Positions 54,557 to 62,374 of a stretch of 64,000 nt of DNA are shown here, piece after piece. The translations under genes were made by a program, and so were the position numbers. Below the pieces are notes generated by a model. The model worked only from the letters and a program-made list of their open reading frames with translations. It was not told where the DNA came from and ran no database searches. Source of the stretch: Butyricimonas virosa (GTDB lineage: Bacteria; Bacteroidota; Bacteroidia; Bacteroidales; Marinifilaceae). The stretch covers positions 4,030,001 through 4,094,000 of the forward strand of contig NZ_CP102269.1 of assembly GCF_025148635.1 (NCBI RefSeq). Reading direction: 5' to 3'. The first letter of the stretch is position 1. Each line of letters opens with the position of its first letter.

Positions 54557-55576
54557 TCAATTTTCAACTTTCAATTGCTTAAAGAACCATTCCGCCGTAT
54601 CCCTCACCTTCTTCACCACATCATCCAACGGCAATGGCATTTGTCCCCCGGCAGCATTTAAATGTCCCCCACCATTGAAGAACTCTTTTGCCCATAGGTT
54701 CACTGGTATATTCCCCTTTGACCGGAAGGATAACTTCACTTTATCTTTACGCTCGGTAATTTGAACAGAAACCAGTACTTCCTCGATAGACAAGGGAATG
54801 TTTACTAATCCTTCTAGATCCCCATCTTTATAATTGTATAATTCCAATTCCTGAAACGTGATCGGAATCGTGGCTACCGGAAAATGCTCGTCAATCGACA
54901 GCTTATTCAACAGGCAATTTCCCGTCAGGCGCAAGCGGGAAAGCGTATTTCGCTGGTAAAGCTGTTCGTGTACATAATCCTTATTCAACCCCAAGGCCAA
55001 CAAATCAGCGATCACTCTATAAGTCTCCGGATGGGAAGAATTATGGCTTAGTCCCCCCGTATCAGTTGAAATTCCGGCATAGATAGCATTCGCTATATCC
55101 GTGTCGATCACCTCTTTACCCCATATCTCAGTGACCACATTATAAAGCAACTCGCACGTGGAAGAAACACTCGTGTCCGAAATCCGGTACGTTACATCAT
55201 CTGGGTCCGGATGGTGATCGATCATAATCACCTCTCCTTCAAATTCCTTCACGAAAGGTTCCAAATCTCCCTCGCGAGCCACGGTATTGTGATCCAGCAT
55301 AAATAATATGTCTGCTTTATGTAACCACTGTTTACACTCTTTGGGACGATTCTGAAAAGATATTGCATCCGGAATACGCTTCAACCATTTTAAATAATCC
55401 GGAATATAGTCGCACGTCATCAACTGTGCCTGAATACCAACCTTATCCAACACTTGCCACAAGGCGGAACATGATCCGGCAGCATCCCCGTCCGGCGATA
55501 TATGAGGTATGATAACCGCACTCAATTCCCGACCTGTAAGTCTCTCCTTTATTCTTTCTATGATTGCTTCGTACAT
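54557..55576 (-). CDS. DHH-family phosphoesterase (NrnA-like nanoRNase/pAp phosphatase)
   Basis: From the ATG at 55576 the protein has 339 residues. The DHH domain has HISPDGDAAGS, FMLDHN, DHHPDPDD and the DTGGLSHNSSH region. The C-terminal DHHA1 domain ends in the substrate motif GGGHLNAAGG. NrnA-type enzymes degrade 2-5-mer RNA and dephosphorylate pAp using Mn2+. The upstream open frame of 20 codons is not family-like and is not used. Confidence 0.9.
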   Translation of the reverse strand: MYEAIIERIKERLTGRELSAVIIPHISPDGDAAGSCSALWQVLDKVGIQAQLMTCDYIPDYLKWLKRIPDAISFQNRPKECKQWLHKADILFMLDHNTVAREGDLEPFVKEFEGEVIMIDHHPDPDDVTYRISDTSVSSTCELLYNVVTEIWGKEVIDTDIANAIYAGISTDTGGLSHNSSHPETYRVIADLLALGLNKDYVHEQLYQRNTLSRLRLTGNCLLNKLSIDEHFPVATIPITFQELELYNYKDGDLEGLVNIPLSIEEVLVSVQITERKDKVKLSFRSKGNIPVNLWAKEFFNGGGHLNAAGGQMPLPLDDVVKKVRDTAEWFFKQLKVEN

Positions 55577-56112
55577 TTTTGTATTATCTTTTCTGTATGA
55601 ATTCCCGCAAAAATAGGAAAAAACTGCTTTTCTCATCTAAAATATGGAATTTAAATACTCACAAACCCAGAATTAGACGTAATATATCCGAGTTCCTAAG
55701 GAGAACATACCCCCTATTCGTTGCTTCTTCAGAGATCATCTTTTGCTCATTCGTTCCCTATTGTATAAGCTCTGTATGAACTTCGAATATTCTACGAATA
55801 ATGGGTATGTTCTCTCTTGTATTACTACTTATTCTGTGATAGATCTCTTCTAATTTAATACCGACAAGTGAGGATGTGAAAAAACGAACGTTTAAACATA
55901 TTACAAATATAGTCTATTTATTGATATTTTTGAAGGAATCTAATTTTTGTTTAATATTTTCATTTTCAATACACAGCAGTTATCAAAGTCTATTTTTGTA
56001 AATTATAATCTATCTCAAAGAATGTCAATCATTAAACGTTCCATTTATGATATAAAAAACAATCGTATAACTCCTTGTTAATTTGACACTTTAAAAGAAT
56101 TCAATAATAGAT
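55577..56112. other. 536-bp non-coding region upstream of an ECF sigma gene
   Basis: No convincing gene is seen; a 71-codon frame on the + strand (55564-55779) overlaps the DHH start and lacks coding character. The stretch holds the inverted repeat at 55701-55814 and TAnnTTTG-like boxes (TATTTTTG) at 55925-55932 and 55991-55998 that may drive the sigma gene. Confidence 0.6.
55701..55814. repeat. 20-bp imperfect inverted repeat with 74-bp spacer
   Basis: The arms 55701-55720 (GAGAACATACCCCCTATTCG) and 55795-55814 match at 18 of 20 positions. A second small CAGAG/CTCTG pairing lies inside, so transcription would give a long hairpin. It could be a small RNA, a long-leader structure or an invertible segment. 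Confidence 0.5.
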
Positions 56113-56661
56113 ATGCAGAATAGTTTCGTATCACATTTACCCGACAAAGACAAAGAAAAAACTTTTCGCTATTTATATGAGAAGTATATGGTCCCCTTAC
56201 GCTATTTTGCTATAAAATACATTAATAATCAATCAATTATTTCTGATATCGTTCAAGATGCATTTGTGCGTTTATGGGAAAAAATACTACAATTTAAAGA
56301 TGAAAATGAGGCAAAAGCCTTTCTGTACAAAGTTGTACAAAACGCTTGTATCGACTTGATTCGTCATCAAGAAGTTGCCCAAAAATACGTTAAACACGTT
56401 ATCTCCGAAAATACGGAAGAGAAATCATTTCTGGATAATATGCTGGAATCCGAAATATTCCAAGCCTTACGCACCGTATTTAATGAACTCCCACCCGCTT
56501 GTAAAGAAGTGTATTTACTCAGCTTGCAGGGGAAAAGCCATGAAGAAATTTCTCTACAAATGAATATCACTATCAATACCGTAAAGAAACACAAAAATAA
56601 TGCGAATCATTACATGAGAGAAAGATTAAAATATTTACTCTCTATTTTAACGTGGATATAA
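56113..56661 (+). CDS. Orphan ECF sigma factor
   Basis: The protein has 182 residues with sigma region 2 (YLYEKYMVPLRYFAIKYINN, then IISDIVQDAFVRLWEK) and region 4 (FNELPPACKEVYLLSLQGKS and HEEISLQMNITINTVKKHKNNA). No fecR gene follows; the next gene is convergent. It is of the type that in Bacteroidales often controls SusC/SusD loci, but a partner anti-sigma is not in view, so its target is only a guess (the neighbouring operon). Confidence 0.9.
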   Translation: MQNSFVSHLPDKDKEKTFRYLYEKYMVPLRYFAIKYINNQSIISDIVQDAFVRLWEKILQFKDENEAKAFLYKVVQNACIDLIRHQEVAQKYVKHVISENTEEKSFLDNMLESEIFQALRTVFNELPPACKEVYLLSLQGKSHEEISLQMNITINTVKKHKNNANHYMRERLKYLLSILTWI

Positions 56662-56665
56662 AAAA

Positions 56666-56701
56666 TCTCCTCGTAAAATTATAAAGAACATTACGAGGAG
56701 A
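56666..56701. terminator. Terminator between the sigma gene and the thioredoxin gene
   Basis: An 11-bp perfect stem (56666-56676 with 56691-56701, TCTCCTCGTAA) lies in the gap between two convergent genes. Confidence 0.7.
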
Positions 56702-56718
56702 ATGATAAAAACACAACA

Positions 56719-58833
56719 CTATTCTGATAACGCTTCTATCAACGCCTTATAGCTCCCTTGAGCTCCAGGTTTGGCATTTTCCATTGATTTCTTTGCATAA
56801 GCAATTGCTCTTGCTTTTTGTTCCGATGAAGAATTTTTCACTAAACGATGAAGTATTACATCCAAATTCAAACGAACCTTTGCATCTTGATTTGACGTCA
56901 CTGTTTTCTCGTAAAAATCCAACATCTTGTCGTATTCCTTCTTATCATACATAGAAATAATTTTATGTAATAATGTCAAAGAATACTCTGGAGAGAACTG
57001 TGCGGAATTTACAAGTTTCCAAACCTGATCCATACTCTCTTTCGAAACAGCGCCTTTCAAATAATCGATAACCACGGGAAAAATAACTCTCTCAATCTTT
57101 TTATCTACCGCACTATCACCTACCTGCTTAGCAAACTCTTTCCGGTTATTGACCAAAAACTTAAATTCTGCATCAGAAACATGATTCACAAAATTGTCAT
57201 ACAAAGTCCAAGCCGATACACTATATGATTCTGGAACTTTCAACGTTGCCAAATAAGATTTAACCTCACCATCCACATTCTTAAGTTCTCCGGCATCAGA
57301 CATTGTCTGAAAATAATCTGCCATCAACTCCACCGATCTATCCCCCGCCTCGTATTTACCTTTCAAAATATAATAAGGTATGTTTTGCTTCATACCCCTT
57401 TGTATTGCCTCCATGAACGCACGTGGGTCTCGACCTCCCAGAATCTTATAGATAATATTTCCATCTCCATTCAATAAAAACATGGTCGGGAAAGCGTTGA
57501 CATCAAATTTTTTCTGTAAATCTATTCCTTCCCCTTTCTCCATATCCATTTTCAGGCTCACTAGATTCTGGTTAAAGAAATCACCAATAAACTTTTGCTT
57601 AAACACTTGATTGCTCATCATTTTACAAGGTCCACACCACGTGGTATAACAATCCATAAAAAGAAGTTTGCCTTGATCCTTGGCTTTTTTCAAAGCTTCC
57701 TCAAAAGAAGATTTCTCAAATTTTATCCCATCTGTATTTACCATATCATTTATAGCGGCCAGATAAAATTTCTTCGCCCCAGAAGTTTCAGCCCGTTGTT
57801 TTAAATACGTGACCACTCGTTCCTGTTCTTTTTTGTCCAGCTCCTTTATTTCCGGTAAAGTTAAATCTAAAACAACCAACGTCTGCTCCGGTAGTGAATC
57901 CAGTTTATGCTCAAAAACATCCATCATCTTGTCAAATTGCCCCTCACCCCGATACCTTGCAATTTCATACAGGGGATACACGTGATGATTCTCTGTGATT
58001 CCGGCTTTTTGCATATCAAGATAAATATTCAACAACTCCTCTCCATCATAAGCCTTTTTTCCGCTGGCATAAGGATAAATTTCCTGAAAATATAAACCGG
58101 CAATAATTCGATCTACTTTTTCTGCACCATTGGATTTCACAAAATCAGCTTTGTTTTCAACCATGTATTTAAACATCTCATCATTTACACTCTTCAACTG
58201 ACGGGTAAAAAATTTCCAATACTCTTTTTTAGACCATTCCTTCTTTTTCAACTTGTTGAAAAGTTCTTCGATGATCTTTGCATACACCTCACCATCTTGA
58301 TCTGCAACACTTAATATATCGGCATAATCACTCAAAAATTTAACACTCCGTTCTCCCGCCTCATATCTCTTGTTCATTCCAGCGAACGATGTTTTGGGAT
58401 TTAATGCCTTCTCTAAAATCGCCTTGAATTCCGGGATCTGATACCCTCCCACAATCCGATGCACGATTTGGCCGTTTTCATCTAGAACCAGATAATGAGC
58501 TTGAAACCTGATACGATATTTTTCTGCCAACGGCCTTCCTTCCCGGCTGGTTACGTCAATAAATAAATTCACGAAATGTTTATCCATCCAATCGGCAAAC
58601 TCTTGATCGCTAAACACAAGCTTATTCATCGAATGACAAGGAATTGCCCAATCGGCAAAACAATTGAAAAATATCAATTTATGTTCCTCTTTCGCTCTTT
58701 TCAACGCTTCCTCAAAAGAATAAACATACTTCATTTTTACATCTGCCTTCGCGGCATCCCCGTACATACTTTGGGCAAAACTACCCAAAGCAAACATACA
58801 TACAAGATTTAATACAATAACAAGTTTTTTCAT
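56719..58833 (-). CDS. Tandem thioredoxin-fold exported protein
   Basis: From the ATG at 58833 the protein has 704 residues with a signal peptide (1-21, GSFAQS). Two thioredoxin-like units are each followed by a long helical region. The first has AIPC at residues 63-66, so its first catalytic Cys is replaced by Ala. The second has the complete WCGPC with Cys400 and Cys403. The two halves read as an internal duplication (EEALKRAKEEHKLIFFNCF and EEALKKAKDQGKLLFMDCY). It is likely a periplasmic thiol-disulfide enzyme. It is the last gene of the SusC/SusD operon. Confidence 0.88.
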   Translation of the reverse strand: MKKLVIVLNLVCMFALGSFAQSMYGDAAKADVKMKYVYSFEEALKRAKEEHKLIFFNCFADWAIPCHSMNKLVFSDQEFADWMDKHFVNLFIDVTSREGRPLAEKYRIRFQAHYLVLDENGQIVHRIVGGYQIPEFKAILEKALNPKTSFAGMNKRYEAGERSVKFLSDYADILSVADQDGEVYAKIIEELFNKLKKKEWSKKEYWKFFTRQLKSVNDEMFKYMVENKADFVKSNGAEKVDRIIAGLYFQEIYPYASGKKAYDGEELLNIYLDMQKAGITENHHVYPLYEIARYRGEGQFDKMMDVFEHKLDSLPEQTLVVLDLTLPEIKELDKKEQERVVTYLKQRAETSGAKKFYLAAINDMVNTDGIKFEKSSFEEALKKAKDQGKLLFMDCYTTWCGPCKMMSNQVFKQKFIGDFFNQNLVSLKMDMEKGEGIDLQKKFDVNAFPTMFLLNGDGNIIYKILGGRDPRAFMEAIQRGMKQNIPYYILKGKYEAGDRSVELMADYFQTMSDAGELKNVDGEVKSYLATLKVPESYSVSAWTLYDNFVNHVSDAEFKFLVNNRKEFAKQVGDSAVDKKIERVIFPVVIDYLKGAVSKESMDQVWKLVNSAQFSPEYSLTLLHKIISMYDKKEYDKMLDFYEKTVTSNQDAKVRLNLDVILHRLVKNSSSEQKARAIAYAKKSMENAKPGAQGSYKALIEALSE

Positions 58834-58852
58834 GTGATTTCTTTTTACATTT

Positions 58853-59809
58853 TTATTCTTTAATACAACGAACACTATATGCTGCGGTCAAATCTGAAGT
58901 CCCACGCATAATCCGGTCCTCTTTCAAGAAAAACACTCTAGTGATCCCCAAATCGACCGTATCACGTTCCACTTTATGCGTCGATGACCAGAAATAAGCA
59001 TTAACATCTCTATTATAGAAAGATCCTCCGTACATAGACGCTCCATACAACCTCCCCCCGGCGTAAACAACGTCAAAGCCGATCCCGTCTTTCCCAACCT
59101 TCAATAAATTCCCCTCGTAATTTCCCCTCCATTCATCCAGCATTCCGATCTGAGAAACCGACATTCCCAGTGTTGCTTCCAATTTCTTCCAATCATCATC
59201 GGTAGGAAGTCTCCAACCTTCCGGTACAGCTTTCAAAGCCCCCTCATACGTGTATAAAAAACCAAATTTCTTCGAATACTGTCCATTCGTACTCTCGGCT
59301 TTGGCGAGACGCTGGTTCGCAACTTCCAATATTGCAGCCGGATAAAGATTATTATACATCCGTTTCAAAGAAGCTGTCGCTTCTGGAAAGGAAGTACCGT
59401 AATACGCTTCAAAATTTGAAAGACAATCTTCCGGAGTATATGATTCCATCCACATTTCAAGTAATTGTACCAAAGTAAAGAAACCCACTGATCCCTCAAA
59501 TTCACCCCTGTCAATACCCGCACGCACGGAATCAGCCCACGATTGGCTATTCACACGGATATCCTGTGATCTAATGTTTTCCTCTTCATAAGTGTAACAT
59601 CCGTCCAAAGTGCCCTGTGGTAAACGGTATTTTAGGTTTTCTGCCATCCAAGTCTGTCCCCCGATTGTAATGCATTTATACGTGTTCATATCTCGTGCAT
59701 CTTGAAAATTAGAAAAACTAATTTCCGGCTGAATCCAATCACGTTTATCATCATCCTGGCAAGCACAATACACAATAACACCCAGTAAAATTATAATTAT
59801 CTTTTTCAT
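58853..59809 (-). CDS. FISUMP-domain lipoprotein
   Basis: The protein has 318 residues with the lipobox CAC (Cys at about 17). The FISUMP block starts at about residue 47 (CITIGGQTWMAENLKYRLP). The closing part has PEGWRLPTDDDWKKLEATLG, then AYFWSSTH and SVRCIKE, all typical of this surface-lipoprotein domain. Between them is an extra helical insert (about 95-180). The role is unknown; it probably sits on the cell surface next to the SusC/SusD pair. It lies 12 bp after the preceding gene and 19 bp before the thioredoxin gene. Confidence 0.85.
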   Translation of the reverse strand: MKKIIIILLGVIVYCACQDDDKRDWIQPEISFSNFQDARDMNTYKCITIGGQTWMAENLKYRLPQGTLDGCYTYEEENIRSQDIRVNSQSWADSVRAGIDRGEFEGSVGFFTLVQLLEMWMESYTPEDCLSNFEAYYGTSFPEATASLKRMYNNLYPAAILEVANQRLAKAESTNGQYSKKFGFLYTYEGALKAVPEGWRLPTDDDWKKLEATLGMSVSQIGMLDEWRGNYEGNLLKVGKDGIGFDVVYAGGRLYGASMYGGSFYNRDVNAYFWSSTHKVERDTVDLGITRVFFLKEDRIMRGTSDLTAAYSVRCIKE

Positions 59810-59821
59810 ACTTTCATTTTT

Positions 59822-60817
59822 TTACAATTCTACACCTAGTTCATCGGTGATAATTTTACATAGAATCTCGTATTTTTTCATGACCAAAGGAGAATCACCC
59901 CATAATTGCTCAAATTCTTCTTTTGAATGTTGCAATATCTCGGTGATATAACCATTTAGATCATCTTCCATATTAGCCGGAGACATTACTGAAGTAAATT
60001 TACTACCACTGACAAAACCGAATTGTCCGATTGCGGCCCGTACAGCAGCTCTGAATTCAGCTAATTCTTCGGGGGCCATCACATTACATCCAAACCAACT
60101 GTCAGACAACGCTGAAGGTCCGAAAAAATACCTGGGCCAAGTTGTTCCGTCCACGTAATCATACCAATGAGGATCAAGCTCGCTCCACATGGGACCATAC
60201 CAGACTTTATCCGACACATCATTAAAAGCGGCTAATAAATCCGTGTAATTCATAATCTTACTCTTAACCATTTCTTTCATCATCGTCTCCGGTAAAGTGA
60301 TTATTTGAGAATCAGTCCAATCTCCGGTCATCAACACTGTCCGATAATTAATCGTGTAACTCCCTTTTTCGTAAATTTTCTCTTGATCTTGAGTATCAAT
60401 TGTTTTTGCGGACTTGGTCACAAAAAAATTAAACGGCCAAAGAGGTTTTGCTGCTAACTTTAAATAATCTTCAATAATTCCCAAAGCCTTTAATTGTTCT
60501 TCTGGATCTGTCATGTACTCGTAAGTATACGTGAGGCGGTTGTACGATGTAAATCCCCAAGCTAAATCCAATGTCTCGTAACGATATACATCTTTCCCTG
60601 TCACATCCCTTTTGACAAAGATTTTCCCGATCGTATCGTTAAAATAAACCGGAACCCCGTATCTATCATATATTTCATACACACGATGCTTTATCGGATC
60701 CGAAGGATCATCTTTAATTTCGTACAAATTTTCAAGCTCGATTTGGGAAGTTAATCCATTCTCCTTTTCGCACCCCAAGATCAAAAGTGCCAAAATTAAA
60801 TATATTGCATTTCTCAT
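59822..60817 (-). CDS. Lipoprotein of a SusC/SusD locus, 331 residues
   Basis: The protein has 331 residues with a signal peptide and the lipobox GC (LALLILGC, Cys at about 16). The region KHRVYEIYDRYGVPVYFNDT resembles the start of the Peptidase_Mx1-like surface lipoproteins often found with SusC/SusD. No HExxH zinc motif can be found, so a peptidase role is not supported. The remaining sequence is Trp- and Tyr-rich. It lies 3 bp after the SusD gene and 12 bp before the FISUMP gene. Function is unknown. Confidence 0.6.
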   Translation of the reverse strand: MRNAIYLILALLILGCEKENGLTSQIELENLYEIKDDPSDPIKHRVYEIYDRYGVPVYFNDTIGKIFVKRDVTGKDVYRYETLDLAWGFTSYNRLTYTYEYMTDPEEQLKALGIIEDYLKLAAKPLWPFNFFVTKSAKTIDTQDQEKIYEKGSYTINYRTVLMTGDWTDSQIITLPETMMKEMVKSKIMNYTDLLAAFNDVSDKVWYGPMWSELDPHWYDYVDGTTWPRYFFGPSALSDSWFGCNVMAPEELAEFRAAVRAAIGQFGFVSGSKFTSVMSPANMEDDLNGYITEILQHSKEEFEQLWGDSPLVMKKYEILCKIITDELGVEL

Positions 60818-60820
60818 AAC

Positions 60821-62374
60821 TTATTCATTATTTCTATACATCAATCTAACATACTCCCGATCTTCCCGGATATTATCAGGCATATCTTTATCAAACTCCA
60901 GTACGGCTTTAGGAATAGCGAAAACATATGCCGGATCATCTACATTCAACTGATAAACTTCCGCGTATTTAAATACACTTCTTCCATCCCAATCATAAAG
61001 CGCATACACTCGTTCTATAATCTTTTTAAACGGGCTCTTCTTACACACGGCATATCTTCTCAGATCCAACCAACGATGACCTTCCAAACAAAGTTCCTTT
61101 CTTCTCTCGACACGTACCTGCTCGATAATTTCATCGGCAGTATATACCACATCCTCGTAATCTTTAATTCGTTTACCCCGTAATCGATTCAACCAACCAG
61201 AAGCCGCCCCGGCATCTCCCAACATGGCACAAGCTTCCGCTGCATTTAAATAACCTTCTGCGGTGCGTAACGTGAAAATATCCGAAACATAAGAACGATG
61301 TTTCCCCATCTGATACTTACGATTTAAACCCAAGCTATCACTTTGCGTCGAACGGGTAAAATAAATGGTTTGCCGATAATCATTTTCATCATATAGTTTA
61401 TACAAATCATTCGATACACAAAAATCACCCCCACTACCCGAAAATTCACACTGCAAATTCAAAGGACCTTGAGAAAACAATAACTCCGGACTTTTCTCCG
61501 ATATAGCATACCCATCCGTATTTTCCGCAATACTGCTATAATCCAATAACGCCCCGTTTTGGGCCAATAACTTTTCTGCCGTACTTTTTGCATTTTCCCA
61601 ATCTTGCATATACAAATACACCCGACTTAACAGTAACAAAGCTGCATCCTCTGATGCACGGTAGAAACTTTTCGTTTGCGGGCTTTCCGTGAAACAACGT
61701 ACTGCCTCTTTCAAATCTTTTACAATCTGCTCGTACACCTTAGCTACCGAGGTACGGTCAAATTGAGTCTCTTTCTCTTTATCATGTTCCACATAGTACG
61801 TCAATTTCAGAGGAACACCGGGTTCCGTGGCAGCATTGTCCGGATCATATGCTTTTGCGTACAGATTTACTAGCATCAGGTAAAATTGAGCCCTCAGAAA
61901 ATAACACTCACCCTGTACTCGGATAGCATCCTTTACCTCCTGTTCCGTATTCTGACTCACGTTGCCCAGCTCATGCAAAATAATATTCATGGAATTGATT
62001 CGCTGATACAAAGCATCCCAGTTACCATTATCACCGGACAAATTATCACCGGTGTGATTTCTACCGACTTCCATTTGCCAAGTTGTATACCCATAATACA
62101 CTCCATCCATTTCTGTTCTGTTTTTTACCGCATTATAAGCAATCACGGTGTTAATATCATCATCCAGGATATTGAGTTGCCAACCAATGGAACCATTTCT
62201 TAAATATTCAATCTCCGAAGAAGGAATATACCCGTTCCCTAACAAAACTTCATTTAAATCCGACACCGTTTTCGGAACAACCAGATCTTGCGAATACTCG
62301 TCAAGAAAATTCCCACAACTGGAAAGTAGGATTAAAATAACAATATAAATAATACCTCTCATCTTCATATACAT
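60821..62374 (-). CDS. SusD/RagB-type surface nutrient-binding lipoprotein
   Basis: This is a 517-residue SusD homologue with the lipobox LSSC (Cys at about 20). The helical SusD fold has TPR-like segments (INSMNIILHELGNVSQN; AIRVQGECYFLRAQFYLMLVNLYAKAY) and the C-terminal block VRVERRKELCLEGHRWLDLRRY. It caps the SusC barrel and binds the ligand. Its first codon overlaps the SusC stop by one base (TAATG), so the two are coupled. Other in-frame ATGs lie 2 and 4 codons later. Confidence 0.92.
   Translation of the reverse strand: MYMKMRGIIYIVILILLSSCGNFLDEYSQDLVVPKTVSDLNEVLLGNGYIPSSEIEYLRNGSIGWQLNILDDDINTVIAYNAVKNRTEMDGVYYGYTTWQMEVGRNHTGDNLSGDNGNWDALYQRINSMNIILHELGNVSQNTEQEVKDAIRVQGECYFLRAQFYLMLVNLYAKAYDPDNAATEPGVPLKLTYYVEHDKEKETQFDRTSVAKVYEQIVKDLKEAVRCFTESPQTKSFYRASEDAALLLLSRVYLYMQDWENAKSTAEKLLAQNGALLDYSSIAENTDGYAISEKSPELLFSQGPLNLQCEFSGSGGDFCVSNDLYKLYDENDYRQTIYFTRSTQSDSLGLNRKYQMGKHRSYVSDIFTLRTAEGYLNAAEACAMLGDAGAASGWLNRLRGKRIKDYEDVVYTADEIIEQVRVERRKELCLEGHRWLDLRRYAVCKKSPFKKIIERVYALYDWDGRSVFKYAEVYQLNVDDPAYVFAIPKAVLEFDKDMPDNIREDREYVRLMYRNNE

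Noticed and set aside
55564..55779. 71-codon + strand frame in the 536-bp gap
   Set aside because: It overlaps the start of the DHH gene, is rich in Arg/Phe/Ser without a pattern, and has no promoter or ribosome site.
55701..55814. Firm call of an invertible promoter
   Set aside because: The arms have mismatches, no invertase gene is nearby and no consensus promoter lies between them, so it is left as an inverted repeat only.
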